From: Pseudomonas sp. LS1212
GTDB taxonomy: Bacteria; Pseudomonadota; Gammaproteobacteria; Pseudomonadales; Pseudomonadaceae
Assembly: GCF_024741815.1 (NCBI RefSeq)
Contig: NZ_CP102951.1
Span: forward strand, 3,672,001 to 3,736,000
Direction: 5' to 3'
Length of the DNA stretch: 64,000 nucleotides
Part shown: in pieces, positions 19,830 to 28,923 of the stretch
Position numbering within the stretch: the stretch's first letter is position 1
How the letters are laid out: every line of letters begins with the position of its first letter
Program-made: the position numbers and the translations under genes
Notes under the pieces: generated by a model
What the model was told of the DNA's origin: nothing
What the model saw: only the letters and a program-made list of their open reading frames with translations
The model's database searches: none

Positions 19830-20914
19830 TGGCGAGACTCCTGAATGGCAGTGGTCGTGGGCAACTTGCCCACTTCACTGGTACGGCGCAGGTAGGAATT
19901 GGCATAGGCAGCGGAACGTGTGACCAACAACGGATCGTCCGAGCCCTCGATACCACCGGGCAAGATCAACGGGTCATAGTTGATATCGCGGCACTCGCCA
20001 CTGTTCTGCGGCTGGATGTCTTGCAATACAACCGTACCGGCGTTCAGCACCGTTCGGTCACTGGGCCACACTTTGCTCGCATCGCTGGTCGGGTCTTCGG
20101 GGTTGCCCAACGTGATACGCAGTTGCCAGCGCAAAGGTCCGGCTGCCAAGCGCCGGGCCAGATCTTGTTCGAGAACGTCCGCACCCGGAGCGCTCACTGC
20201 ATCCGCGGCATTCTGATCGAGCGGCACCACGCTCCAGCGCACGGCCTGGCGCTTGCCGGCTGCATTCACCAGATAGAAGGCATTGAGACCGTTGTAGGTT
20301 TCGGTCGCATAGCTGGCGGACGGCTTGGCGCTCTTGACCCATTGCAAAAAAGGCGCGGACTCGGGATGGGCGGCGAAAAATGTCGGCATGCCCGATGGGT
20401 CCGGTTTACCAGTGGCAGGGTCCGGGCGACTCGCCTGGAGCATCTGGTAAAACGCCTCCGGCGTACCCACCGGGAACACCGGCATGTTGTTCATGCCAGT
20501 GCGCCATTGCTCGCCATTGGCAAGCTCGAAACGCAACGCCAGGCTGCGAACCGGCGCACCGCTGTCCGGTGCAAAAGGGTTACCGCCAGCCAAGGCGAAA
20601 CGCCCCACCAACGGCGTGCGGGCATCCTTGAATACCTCGGCGCTGGAGTACTCCCGCGCCAGGCCATTGTTCTCGAAATAACCGACGACGCAGACGCCCT
20701 TGGCATGGTTGCGACGATAGCCTTCATAGACACCGTTGTTGGTTTCCAGACTGTCGACCAGTTTTTTGGGTGTCAGGCGATTGGGGTCGAGACTCCCGTT
20801 GAAGTAGGCAAACGTACCGGCGATGGCCGCCACCACCAGGGCGATGCCGGTCAGGCGCATGACCTTGCTTGCAGTGCTTAAGGGGCGCCGTGATGGCGCC
20901 GAGCGGTCTTGCAT
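19826..20914 (-). CDS. Catalase-family peroxidase, SrpA-like
   Basis: A 362-residue heme protein. The start taken is MQDRSAPSRRPLS at 20914; the open frame continues upstream through the promoter. A membrane anchor or uncleaved signal (VMRLTGIALVVAAIAGTFAYF, residues about 17-37) places it outside the cytoplasm. The distal-His region is RRNHAKGVCVVGYF, and the proximal heme tyrosine fits RSAAY near the C-terminus. It is much shorter than true catalases, as expected for catalase-related peroxidases that need an electron donor. Cytochrome b561 is the likely partner. Regulation by the divergent ECF sigma factor is indicated by matching promoters. Confidence 0.85.
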   Translation of the reverse strand: MQDRSAPSRRPLSTASKVMRLTGIALVVAAIAGTFAYFNGSLDPNRLTPKKLVDSLETNNGVYEGYRRNHAKGVCVVGYFENNGLAREYSSAEVFKDARTPLVGRFALAGGNPFAPDSGAPVRSLALRFELANGEQWRTGMNNMPVFPVGTPEAFYQMLQASRPDPATGKPDPSGMPTFFAAHPESAPFLQWVKSAKPSASYATETYNGLNAFYLVNAAGKRQAVRWSVVPLDQNAADAVSAPGADVLEQDLARRLAAGPLRWQLRITLGNPEDPTSDASKVWPSDRTVLNAGTVVLQDIQPQNSGECRDINYDPLILPGGIEGSDDPLLVTRSAAYANSYLRRTSEVGKLPTTTAIQESRQ

Positions 20915-20955
20915 GGCGAACTCCTCGGCCAGCGGCCGTAGGGTGAAGGTGCTAT

Positions 20956-20983
20956 AGGACGTAACCCCCCTTCTCTTTATTCC
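20956..20983 (-). promoter_or_regulatory. ECF-type promoter of the catalase/cytochrome b561 operon
   Basis: On the minus strand GGAATAAA (20983-20976) is followed after exactly 14 bases by CGTCCT (20961-20956). It is the same motif and spacing as the promoter of the divergent sigma factor gene. Confidence 0.75.
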
Positions 20984-21012
20984 CAATGGGCTGTACTTAT
21001 TTTTTGCCGTAT

Positions 21013-21040
21013 GGAATAAACCCCGGGGCTCAAGCGTCTT
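21013..21040 (+). promoter_or_regulatory. ECF-type autoregulatory promoter of the sigma factor gene
   Basis: GGAATAAA (21013-21020), 14 bases, then CGTCTT (21035-21040). Its twin on the opposite strand points at the catalase gene. The duplicated motif identifies the likely recognition sequence of this sigma factor. Confidence 0.75.
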
Positions 21041-21084
21041 CCGTGTCCAATGCACAATAGCTGGCCAGGACCCGATAACACTCA

Positions 21085-21591
21085 ATGAACGCCCTCGATG
21101 AAGAAATCAGGCAGTTGTTGCCACGCCTGCGCCGCTTCGCGCTGTCGTTGACCCGCGAGACCAGCAGCGCCGACGACCTGGTCCAGAACTGCCTGGAACG
21201 GGCCTTGTCACGCTGGCGCGGCAAGCGCCCGGAGGGCGATTTGCGGGCCTGGCTGTTCTCGATTCTCTATCGGCAGTTTCTCGATGCCCACCGCCGCGCC
21301 GGACGCTACGCGCGCATGCTGGAGTTCTTTACCGGCCGTGAAGAACACCAGCCTTCGGTCGAGCGCAGCGTGATCGCACAAACGACGCTGCAAGCTTTCG
21401 AGCAACTCAATGCAGAACAACGCGCCCTGCTCTACTGGGTCTCGGTCGAAGGCCTGAGTTACAAGGAGATCGCCGAGATTCTCGAGGTCCCCATCGGCAC
21501 GGTGATGTCGCGTCTGTCCCGTGCACGCCAGGCTCTGCGTCAACTCAGCGACGGCGAAATCCCGGGCCCTGTCTTGCGGAGACTGAAATGA
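21085..21591 (+). CDS. ECF-family RNA polymerase sigma factor
   Basis: A 168-residue sigma factor. Region 2 (residues about 8-70) has SADDLVQNCLERALSRWRGK and LRAWLFSILYRQFLDAHR. Region 4 (residues about 105-155) has LLYWVSVEGLSYKEIAEILEVPIGTVMSRLSRAR. The stop overlaps the anti-sigma start by four bases. Its own promoter and that of the divergent catalase operon share one motif. The likely role is induction of peroxide or membrane-redox defence. The inducing signal is not visible in the sequence. Confidence 0.93.
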   Translation: MNALDEEIRQLLPRLRRFALSLTRETSSADDLVQNCLERALSRWRGKRPEGDLRAWLFSILYRQFLDAHRRAGRYARMLEFFTGREEHQPSVERSVIAQTTLQAFEQLNAEQRALLYWVSVEGLSYKEIAEILEVPIGTVMSRLSRARQALRQLSDGEIPGPVLRRLK

Positions 21592-22346
21592 TTACCCTGC
21601 CCCCCAACGAACACGACCTGCAAGCCTACGTCGATCATCGACTGGAGCCAGCCGATCGCCTGCGGCTCGACACCTACCTGGCCGCCCATCCGGACCTTGC
21701 CGCCCAGGTTCGGGCCTGGCAGCAGGATGCCCAACGCCTGCGCCTGGCACTGGCGGGTGGCGGGCAATTGCCGGCAAGCCCCGCACTCGACCCGGCCATG
21801 ATCCGCCAACGCATGTACCGGCAATCACGACGCTATCTTGCGAGCGCTGCCGTGCTGTTGCTCGCCATCGGCGTCGGCGGGTTGAGCGGCTGGCAGGCCC
21901 GGGAAATGGCCCTGGGCGGCAGCACCCTGCCCATGACCGACGCCCTGCAGGCCTACCGAATGTTCGCCGTGCAACAAATCCTTGCGGCCGACCTGCGTGT
22001 GCAACAAGGCAGCGAACTGCAAAGCTGGCTCGATCGTTATTTCCATCACGCCCATCGCCTGCCGGACTTGCAGGCTGCCGGTTTCAAACCGGTGAGTGGC
22101 CGTCTGATGAGCACCGACCAGGGCCCTGCGGCCATGGTCCTGTACGAAGACCCGAGCGGACGACGGATCAGCTTCTACATCAGGCCGCCAGGCCCGAACA
22201 ATACCCTGCTGCCCCGCGGCAGCCGTCGCGACGGCGAGCTGCAAGCCGAGTATTGGTCGAGTGCAGACTACAACTACGCGATGGTCAGCCCGATCGACGA
22301 ACCGGCAATGACCCTGCTCAAGAACGCCATCGGGGGGGTGATCTGA
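21588..22346 (+). CDS. Anti-sigma factor of the ECF pair
   Basis: A 252-residue membrane protein. The N-terminal helical domain (LQAYVDHRLEPADRLRLDTY, residues about 9-28) is the usual anti-sigma docking fold. One membrane helix follows at residues about 82-100 (YLASAAVLLLAIGVGGLSGW), then a periplasmic domain of about 150 residues that is not recognised beyond a possible sensor. It overlaps the sigma gene by four bases, so the two should be made in a fixed ratio. No CXXC or HXXXCXXC zinc motif is seen, which differs from redox-sensing ZAS proteins. Confidence 0.85.
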   Translation: MITLPPNEHDLQAYVDHRLEPADRLRLDTYLAAHPDLAAQVRAWQQDAQRLRLALAGGGQLPASPALDPAMIRQRMYRQSRRYLASAAVLLLAIGVGGLSGWQAREMALGGSTLPMTDALQAYRMFAVQQILAADLRVQQGSELQSWLDRYFHHAHRLPDLQAAGFKPVSGRLMSTDQGPAAMVLYEDPSGRRISFYIRPPGPNNTLLPRGSRRDGELQAEYWSSADYNYAMVSPIDEPAMTLLKNAIGGVI

Positions 22347-22423
22347 CCGGCCGTGGCGTAACACCGCACGCCTGCTTTGTTTCGATGAATTCCCATGTAC
22401 ACGAGCCGGGCCCTGCACGTGCC

Positions 22424-22843
22424 TCAACCGGCGCGCGGCAAGCTGGCCAGAACCGCCGCGATCTCATCCAGAATGGCCGGGTCGTCGATGGTCGATGGCG
22501 CGACAACGTCCTGCCCATCGGCAATCTTGCGCAGCACCGCCCGCAGGGTTTTCCCCGAACGGGTCTTGGGCAGGCGCTTGACCACTCGCACCTGGCCAAA
22601 GCAGGCCAGGGCGCCAATCTGCTCACGGACCTTGGTCACCAGCTCTATCTGCAACTGCCCCTCGGCAATCCCGGCACCATCCTTGAGCACCACCAGCGCC
22701 AGTGGCACCTGGCCCTTGATCTCGTCATGCACGCCGATCACCGCACATTCGGCCACCGCCGGATGCTGCGCCACCAGGTCCTCCATCTCGCCCGTCGAGA
22801 GGCGGTGCCCGGACACGTTAATGACATCATCGGTGCGGCCCAT
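22424..22843 (-). pseudogene. Remnant of an acetyl/propionyl-CoA synthetase gene (C-terminal domain only)
   Basis: A 139-residue reading frame begins exactly at the hinge motif GRTDDVINVSGHRLSTGEME and continues to the C-terminus with the catalytic-lysine region LPKTRSGKTLRAVLRKIADG. These enzymes normally have about 630-650 residues, so some 500 residues with the ATP- and CoA-acid-binding domain are missing. Nothing resembling them lies in the 120 bases before the next gene. A deletion has evidently joined the 3' part of the gene to the promoter side of the LRR-kinase gene. The isolated domain could not make acyl-CoA. Confidence 0.85.
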
Positions 22844-22962
22844 TAAAGGGCGAATGCTCAGTATGGACGCAACGGCCAGCCTGCCATGGGACGAAGGTCG
22901 TAACGCGCGCCCCGTATCGCTATGATGGCCGCCGCGATCGCCTGAACAAGACAGTCCCCCCG

Positions 22963-24270
22963 ATGAATACCCTTGAAGACTTGAAAGCTGGGCGGTTGGC
23001 CAGCAATAAACGCCTCGACCTGGCCTGCGGCCTGACGGAGTTCCCCCGGGAAATTTTCGCCCTGGCCGACACTCTGGAAGTGCTCAACCTGACCGGCAAC
23101 GCCCTGTGCAGCCTGCCCGACGACCTCGGTCGACTTCAGCAATTGCGTGTGCTGTTCTGCTCGGACAACCGTTTTACCGAGCTGCCGGCCAGCATTGGCC
23201 AGTGCCCGCAACTGCGCATCGTCGGCTTCAAGGCCAACCGGATCGAACGCGTGCCGGCCCGCGCACTGCCTCCCAGGCTGCGCTGGCTGATCCTCACCGA
23301 CAACCGCATCAGCGAACTGCCCGAAACACTGGGCGATTGCCCTGACCTGCAGAAGCTGATGCTCGCCGGCAACCGGCTGACCTCCCTGCCCGCTTCCCTG
23401 GCCCGTTGCCAGCAATTGGAACTGGTGCGCATCGCCGCCAATCGACTGACCCAACTGCCGGACTGGTTGTTGACCCTGCCGCGCCTGGCATGGCTGGCCT
23501 ATGCCGGCAACCCACTGCCCGGTGACTTCAGCACGCCCCATACTCTCGGCCTTGGCGACGATATCGACTGGCAACATCTGGCGCTGCAACAGCAACTCGG
23601 GGAAGGTGCCTCGGGGGTCATCCACCAAGCCCTGTGGCAGCCCCCGGCGCGCGCCGGCAAGGCGGTCGCGGTGAAACTGTACAAGGGCGACCTCACCAGT
23701 GACGGCTCGCCGCTCAATGAAATGAACGCGTGCATTGCCGCCGGCGTTCATCGGCACCTGATCCGCGTCGAAGGTCGGGTCAGCGGCCATCCGCAAGGGT
23801 GTCCAGGACTGGTGATGGACCTGATCGATCCAGGCTTCGCCAACCTGGCGGGCCCTCCCAGCCTGGACTCCTGTACCCGCGATATCTATGCCCCCGACAC
23901 TCGCTTCGATACCGGGGTGGCGCTTCGCATGGCCCGTGGCATCGCCTCGGTTGCCACGCACCTTCATGGCCTGGGTATCGCCCATGGCGATCTGTACGCG
24001 CACAACATTCTCTGGAATGCGCAGGGTGAATGCCTGCTCGGGGATTTTGGCGCGGCGTCGTTTTATCCGCTGGAAGGTGGACAGGCTCGTGCCTTGCAGC
24101 GAATAGAAGTGCGGGCGTTTGGCGTGCTGCTGGGGGAGTTGCTGGCACGGATCGATTCAGGACCCGGCCGCGATAGACTGGAGGAACTACAGGTGCGTTG
24201 CTGCCAACCGAATGTGCTGGAGCGGCCAGACTTTGTACAGGTCAGTGAAGAGTTACTGCATGTAGCCTGA
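22963..24270 (+). CDS. Leucine-rich-repeat protein with protein-kinase domain
   Basis: A 435-residue protein. Residues about 20-185 hold seven or so leucine-rich repeats of the short bacterial type (LEVLNLTGNALCSLPDDLGR, LRWLILTDNRISELPETLGD, LQKLMLAGNRLTSLPASLAR). Residues about 200-430 form a kinase domain: glycine loop LGEGASGVIHQALW, ATP lysine in VAVKLYKG, catalytic loop LGIAHGDLYAHNILWN and DFGAASFY. HGD replaces the usual HRD arginine, as in several atypical kinases. There is no signal peptide or membrane segment, so it is presumably cytoplasmic. Related genes exist in many pseudomonads, but I know of no defined substrate. Confidence 0.85.
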   Translation: MNTLEDLKAGRLASNKRLDLACGLTEFPREIFALADTLEVLNLTGNALCSLPDDLGRLQQLRVLFCSDNRFTELPASIGQCPQLRIVGFKANRIERVPARALPPRLRWLILTDNRISELPETLGDCPDLQKLMLAGNRLTSLPASLARCQQLELVRIAANRLTQLPDWLLTLPRLAWLAYAGNPLPGDFSTPHTLGLGDDIDWQHLALQQQLGEGASGVIHQALWQPPARAGKAVAVKLYKGDLTSDGSPLNEMNACIAAGVHRHLIRVEGRVSGHPQGCPGLVMDLIDPGFANLAGPPSLDSCTRDIYAPDTRFDTGVALRMARGIASVATHLHGLGIAHGDLYAHNILWNAQGECLLGDFGAASFYPLEGGQARALQRIEVRAFGVLLGELLARIDSGPGRDRLEELQVRCCQPNVLERPDFVQVSEELLHVA

Positions 24271-24282
24271 ACACGCGATCGA

Positions 24283-24389
24283 TGTAGCCGCTGCCGCCAG
24301 GCTGCGCTGGAGTCCTGCAGGGGCTCCCCGGCGACCTTCAGATCCTGCGCCTGCTCTGCACGCGAGCGCAGGCTTCGCCAGCGGCTACA
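24283..24389. repeat. Long palindromic intergenic repeat
   Basis: TGTAGCCGCTG at the left and CAGCGGCTACA at the right enclose GC-rich nested inverted segments (GCTGCGCTGGAG, GAGCGCAGGC). It resembles the genus-specific palindromic repeats and separates the kinase gene from the convergent YebC-family gene. Confidence 0.55.
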
Positions 24390-24433
24390 GAAATCGCGCC
24401 TGTCGTAACATTACCGATAGGCGCGAGCTTTTC

Positions 24434-25138
24434 TTAACCCGCCAGCCCGACGAACATGTCCTGCACGTCGTCGTGGTTGTCCAGGGCTTCAAGGAAGGCT
24501 TCGACCTCGGCCATCTGCTCGTCGCTCAAGCCGCTGACCGGGTTTTTAGGCTGATAGCCCAATTTGGCCGACAACACGGTAAAGCTCTGCGCAGGCAATG
24601 CCTTTTGCACGGCATCCAGATCGGCAGGCTCGGTGAGGAACAAGGTTGCGCCGTCTTCACCGGGCTCGAAGTCCTGGGCGCCCGCTTCGATAGCGGCCAG
24701 CTCCGGGTCGGCATCCGGGCTGTCAGGGGACGCCTCGATCATGCCCACATGATTGAAGTCCCAGGCAACCGAACCCGAAGCCCCCAATTGCCCCTTGCGA
24801 AAGGCCACGCGAATTTCAGCGACGGTGCGGTTGATATTGTCGGTGACGCACTCAACGATCAGCGGAACCTGATGCGGCGCGAAGCCCTCATAAGTCACCC
24901 GATGGTATTGCACGGTTTCGCCCAGCTGGCCCGAGCCTTTCTTGATCGCACGGTCCAGGGTTTCGCGCGGCATCGACGCTTTTTTCGCCTGCTCGACGAC
25001 CAGACGCAGGTGCGCGTTGGTGGCGGTATCCGCGCCGTTGCGGGCGGCAATGGTGATTTCCTTCACCAGCTTGCCAAAGATCTTGCCCTTGGCATTGGCT
25101 GCCGCTTCTTTGTGTTTAACCTTCCACTGTGCGCCCAT
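24434..25138 (-). CDS. YebC/PmpR-family protein (YeeN-like)
   Basis: A 234-residue protein with the family opening GAQWKVKHKEAAANAKGKIFGKLVKEI and the second motif NAHLRLVVEQAKKASMPRETLDRAIKKGSG. The middle has YEGFAPHQVPLIVECVTDNINRTV. YebC-family proteins are called transcription regulators, and newer work links them to relief of ribosome stalling. This start (GAQWKVK) is typical of the YeeN branch, whereas the housekeeping YebC beside ruvC starts with AGHSKW, so this is the second copy. It is monocistronic. Confidence 0.88.
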   Translation of the reverse strand: MGAQWKVKHKEAAANAKGKIFGKLVKEITIAARNGADTATNAHLRLVVEQAKKASMPRETLDRAIKKGSGQLGETVQYHRVTYEGFAPHQVPLIVECVTDNINRTVAEIRVAFRKGQLGASGSVAWDFNHVGMIEASPDSPDADPELAAIEAGAQDFEPGEDGATLFLTEPADLDAVQKALPAQSFTVLSAKLGYQPKNPVSGLSDEQMAEVEAFLEALDNHDDVQDMFVGLAG

Positions 25139-25340
25139 TACTCACTCTCTCGATCGATGGCGCCGAGACAGCCGGCGCTTTGCGCCAGTTTATACGGCCT
25201 GAATTCGGCAATCGACCAAAAACTCACACTCACCCCTTGTCCGCCTTCCCCGCCGCCGCCGCAAACTTCGCCAACCGCGCGGGGTAATCGGAAAAGGAAC
25301 GCTGCGACGCCGAGGGCATGGCGTCGCAGATCGAGGTGGT

Positions 25341-26657
25341 TCAGGTCCGCAGCGGTGTGACCGCTATCGCCTGGTTGGGAACTGTCGCTGACCCATCAGT
25401 AATGGTGACTGGGCGGCTGTTCCAGTGCGGCACCAGCACCAGGGCCGAGAACAGGGCGCAACCGGCGAAGACGAAGAACACCGTGACCGTGTCGAAATAC
25501 CCCGGCAGCAGGCCGCCAAGAATGGCGCCCACCGAACCGCAGCCATTGACGAACCCGGCAGCGGTGGCGCCGGCCTTGGCGGTACCGAAGTCGATGGCGG
25601 CCGCGCCGCTGATCATCGAGTCCGGTCCGTACAGGGTCAGGCCCATGACGAACAGCAGGGCCACCACCAGGATCACGCTGCCGCTGTGCAGGGCGCCCAT
25701 GAAGAACGCCAGCGAGAGGGTCAGCGCCAGCAGGCTGAGGACACAGGCCGGCATGCGGCGTGCACCGAAGATCTTGTCCGATGCCAGGCCGATCATGATC
25801 GGCCCGAGCAGGCCGGCCAATTCGAAGGCGGTCGGAATGATCGCCGCGCCGACCTTGCCCACCGATGGCATCTGTTCGAAGACGATCACCGGGCCCCAGA
25901 GCAGAATGGCATAGCGCGCAGGCTTGAGCATGAAATACGCCAGGCCCAGGGTCAGCACCGTACGATTGCGCAGGATTTCCCGCAGTGGCGCCCAGACGCT
26001 GCAAAGCGTGGAGGCACCGCCCACCGGCTCGGGCTCCGGCTCCACCGCGGGCAGGCCGACGTCTTCGGGCTTGTTGCGCTGGAAGATAAAGAACAGCACC
26101 GCCACCACGCCGACCACGGCCGCGCTGGAAATGAATGCTGCCTGCCAATTGCCGATGGCGGTATAGGCCCACCAGCCGGCGAACGGCGACGCTACCAGGC
26201 CGCCGAAGGCATAACATGAACTCCAGAGGCCGAGCACACGGCCGCGTTGCTGCGCCGGGAAGAAGCTGCCGATGTTCTTGCACAGGCCCGACCAGCCGGT
26301 CGATTGCGCCAGGCCCTGGATCAGCATGCAGGTCGCAAAAATCGGGAAGGTCGCATAACTGCCCATGGCCACTGCCGCCAGGGCCGAAATCACCAGGCCG
26401 CCCAATACCACCACGCGCGGGCCGAAGCGATCGGCGAGCATGCCCCAGGTAAACTGCCCGACCGCGTAAGCCGTCAGATAGATCGCGTCGAGGTTGGCCA
26501 TGGCCATCTTGTCCAGATGGAAGGCCGGGTCCTCGCCGATACCGAGTTTGGCGACGGAGAAGGCTTTACGGGTGAAATAGAAGGCCGCGTAGGCCAACCA
26601 AGTGATGGCGAAAATCTGCATGCGCCAGCGCTTGATGGTTGCTATCTGCTTATTCAT
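25341..26657 (-). CDS. MFS transporter of the organophosphate:phosphate antiporter family, probably for 2-aminoethylphosphonate
   Basis: A 438-residue, 12-helix major facilitator. The N-terminus (WLAYAAFYFTRKAFSVAKLG) is the GlpT/UhpT/UhpC signature, in which the conserved arginine binds phosphate-like groups. The next loop GMLADRFGPR is the MFS motif between helices 2 and 3. It is divergent from a LysR gene and near phnW and phnX, so a phosphonate such as 2-aminoethylphosphonate is the natural candidate substrate. Family and topology are clear. The substrate is inferred from context. Confidence 0.82.
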   Translation of the reverse strand: MNKQIATIKRWRMQIFAITWLAYAAFYFTRKAFSVAKLGIGEDPAFHLDKMAMANLDAIYLTAYAVGQFTWGMLADRFGPRVVVLGGLVISALAAVAMGSYATFPIFATCMLIQGLAQSTGWSGLCKNIGSFFPAQQRGRVLGLWSSCYAFGGLVASPFAGWWAYTAIGNWQAAFISSAAVVGVVAVLFFIFQRNKPEDVGLPAVEPEPEPVGGASTLCSVWAPLREILRNRTVLTLGLAYFMLKPARYAILLWGPVIVFEQMPSVGKVGAAIIPTAFELAGLLGPIMIGLASDKIFGARRMPACVLSLLALTLSLAFFMGALHSGSVILVVALLFVMGLTLYGPDSMISGAAAIDFGTAKAGATAAGFVNGCGSVGAILGGLLPGYFDTVTVFFVFAGCALFSALVLVPHWNSRPVTITDGSATVPNQAIAVTPLRT

Positions 26658-26948
26658 GGTGAGTCTGACCTCAGGGTTTGAGTGTGCCGGCAGAATTGGA
26701 AAAAAACGCCTGTTTTTTTATTGTGTTGAGCACTTGAGTGACGATCGGTACGGATCGCACTTGGTCAGATGAGTCTTGGCAGGCACGCGACTGTTGTTGG
26801 CGTTGTTGCGCGCCAAGGCTCATGGCCCGCCAACGCAATCGACCGACTTGCGCCCTGGGGCTGAGAACGATGGAAACAATTACTGACTAATAAGTGAAAT
26901 CGATTTATCGTATTTCAAACATAAGCTCAGCTTGTCAGAGGTGGTGCG

Positions 26949-27818
26949 ATGTCGGTTTCCCATGCGCAGTTGAAAGCCTTCCATGCCGTTGCCCAGCACG
27001 GCAGCTTCACCCGTGCCGCCGAACGCTTGTTCCTGACCCAGCCGGCGATATCCGATCAAGTGCGCAAGCTTGAGGAACGCTTCGGCGTCCTGCTGTTTCA
27101 TCGCAATAAACGCTCGGTGCGTCTGACCGACCTGGGCGAACGCCTGCTGACCATTACCCAGCGCATGTTCGTCTGCGAAGCCGAGGCTCATGAGTTGCTG
27201 CAGGACTCACAGGCGCTGCAGACCGGCAGCCTGGTCCTGGCCGTCGATGCGCCGGTGCATGTGTTGCCGCAGATCGCCCGCTTCTGCGAGCGTTACCCGG
27301 GCATCAGCGTGAAGATCGAAACCGGCAACACCGACGAATCGCTGCTGCGCCTGTTCAACTACCAGGCGGACCTGGCCCTGCTCGGTCGCGATGTGAGTGA
27401 CGAGCGCCTGCTCTGTGTGCCGCTGCGCAATGACCCGATGGTGGCCTTCGTTTCCCATCAGCACCCTTGGGCGACCCGCGGTTCGATCAGCCTCGCCGAC
27501 CTGGACGATACGCCGCTGGTGCTGCGTGAAACCGGCTCGGTGACCCGCCAGACGCTGGAGGAGGAAATGCAACGGGCCGGCCTGCGCATCCGCCCCGCGA
27601 TCCAGGTCGAAGGCCGCGAGGCCGCGCGTGAGGCGGTGGTGGTGGGGATTGGCGTGGGGGTGGTTTCGGCGGCAGAGTTCGGCGCCGATGCCCGGGTGTG
27701 CGCGCTGCCGATCATCGACTGCGAGCGGCGCTTGACCGAGACGCTGGTGTGCCTGCGCGAGCAGAGTTCAAGGCGGGTGGTGGCGACGTTTCTGGAGATG
27801 GTGCGCGAGAGTCTTTAG
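26949..27818 (+). CDS. LysR-family regulator, phosphonate locus (first copy)
   Basis: A 289-residue LysR protein. The N-terminal winged helix is LKAFHAVAQHGSFTRAAERL and LTQPAISDQVRKLEERFGVL (residues about 8-50). The effector domain spans residues about 90-285. It is divergent from the organophosphate-type transporter across a 291-base gap, so that transporter is the likely target. It is related to the second LysR copy next to phnW, which suggests duplication inside the locus. The inducer is unknown; 2-aminoethylphosphonate or phosphonoacetaldehyde would be reasonable. Confidence 0.88.
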   Translation: MSVSHAQLKAFHAVAQHGSFTRAAERLFLTQPAISDQVRKLEERFGVLLFHRNKRSVRLTDLGERLLTITQRMFVCEAEAHELLQDSQALQTGSLVLAVDAPVHVLPQIARFCERYPGISVKIETGNTDESLLRLFNYQADLALLGRDVSDERLLCVPLRNDPMVAFVSHQHPWATRGSISLADLDDTPLVLRETGSVTRQTLEEEMQRAGLRIRPAIQVEGREAAREAVVVGIGVGVVSAAEFGADARVCALPIIDCERRLTETLVCLREQSSRRVVATFLEMVRESL

Positions 27819-27842
27819 GTTTTCTATTGCCTGGGCCAGCCT

Positions 27843-27935
27843 CATCGCTGGCAAGCCAGCTCCCACAGAAGTCATCATCGGGCCATTATTTTGTGATTTG
27901 CAGATACCCCTGTGGGAGCTGGCTTGCCAGCGATG
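27843..27935. repeat. Inverted pair of REP-type repeats
   Basis: A 26-base unit (27843-27868, starting CATCGCTGGCAAGCC) and its exact reverse complement (27910-27935) are separated by 41 bases. The pair sits between two convergent LysR genes, a typical place for such elements. Confidence 0.85.
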
Positions 27936-27948
27936 CAAGCGCCGCGGT

Positions 27949-28812
27949 CTAACCGGCCGGCGCCAAATCCAGAAACGCCTTGATCAAGCGCAACTCCCGC
28001 CGCCGCTCCAGGCAGCCGATCATGTGCCGGTTGACCAATCCTTCACCAGCGATCGGCACCGCCTGCACACGTGGGTCATGACTGACTTCCACTGACGAGA
28101 CGATACCGATCCCCAACTCGGCCGCCACCGCTTCGGTTACCGCCTCGCGGCTGTCGAGTTCCAGCAGCACCCGTGGCTGAACCTTGGCCAGTGCACAGGC
28201 TTCATCGAAGGTACGCCGGGTGATCGAGCTCGGTTCACGCAAGACCATGATCTGCTGATTGAGCTGCGCGATAGCGATCCCTCTCCCATCCTCGGCCCAA
28301 GGGTGCCCTGCCGGCACCAGCGCGCAAATGCGTGAAGGCGTCAGGTTTTGCAGATGCAGCCCCTTGCGCGGTTCCACCTCAGTCAGCACTGCCACATCGG
28401 CATGCTCGGACAGCAGCGCGGCCAGGGTTTCCTGGGCGTTGCCCAGACGCAGGTTCACGGTGATCCCCGGATAGCGCGCACGCAGGCTGGCGAGCATCGG
28501 CATGACCCGGTGCGGCCCGTCTGCCGCCACTTCCAGGCGACCGGTGAGCAATTGCCGATTGGCCTCGAGCATGGCCTGGGCTTCTTCGGCCATGCCGAAC
28601 ATGGCGCGGGTGATCGCCGCCAGGCGGATGCCCTCCTCGGTCAACTCCACCCGTCGCGCGGTTCGACGCAACAAAGTGATCTGGTAGTGCTCCTCCAGCG
28701 CCTTGATGTGCCCGGTCACTGCCGGCTGGCTGATGAACAAGCGGCTGGCGGCGCGGGTAAAGCTGCCCTCGCGGGCCACCGCATCAAAGGCGCGGAGCTG
28801 GAACAGATTCAT
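27949..28812 (-). CDS. LysR-family regulator of phnW-phnX (second copy)
   Basis: A 287-residue LysR protein. The DNA-binding region is LFQLRAFDAVAREGSFTRAA and ISQPAVTGHIKALEEHYQIT (residues about 3-45), and the effector domain follows from residue about 90. It is divergent from phnW over 111 bases, which contain TTATGATTGGCATAA (28828-28842), a T-N11-A symmetric site of the LysR kind. It should activate phnW-phnX in response to a pathway compound, independently of phosphate status. This is inferred from its position. Confidence 0.88.
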   Translation of the reverse strand: MNLFQLRAFDAVAREGSFTRAASRLFISQPAVTGHIKALEEHYQITLLRRTARRVELTEEGIRLAAITRAMFGMAEEAQAMLEANRQLLTGRLEVAADGPHRVMPMLASLRARYPGITVNLRLGNAQETLAALLSEHADVAVLTEVEPRKGLHLQNLTPSRICALVPAGHPWAEDGRGIAIAQLNQQIMVLREPSSITRRTFDEACALAKVQPRVLLELDSREAVTEAVAAELGIGIVSSVEVSHDPRVQAVPIAGEGLVNRHMIGCLERRRELRLIKAFLDLAPAG

Positions 28813-28923
28813 ATCTATCGGCCTGACTTATGATTGGCATAACAACAAACAATTTGATTGATAGCCAACGAAATTGCAACTTAGGCCCCGTAAGTTCAGC
28901 CCACCGCTTGTGAGGAAACCAGA

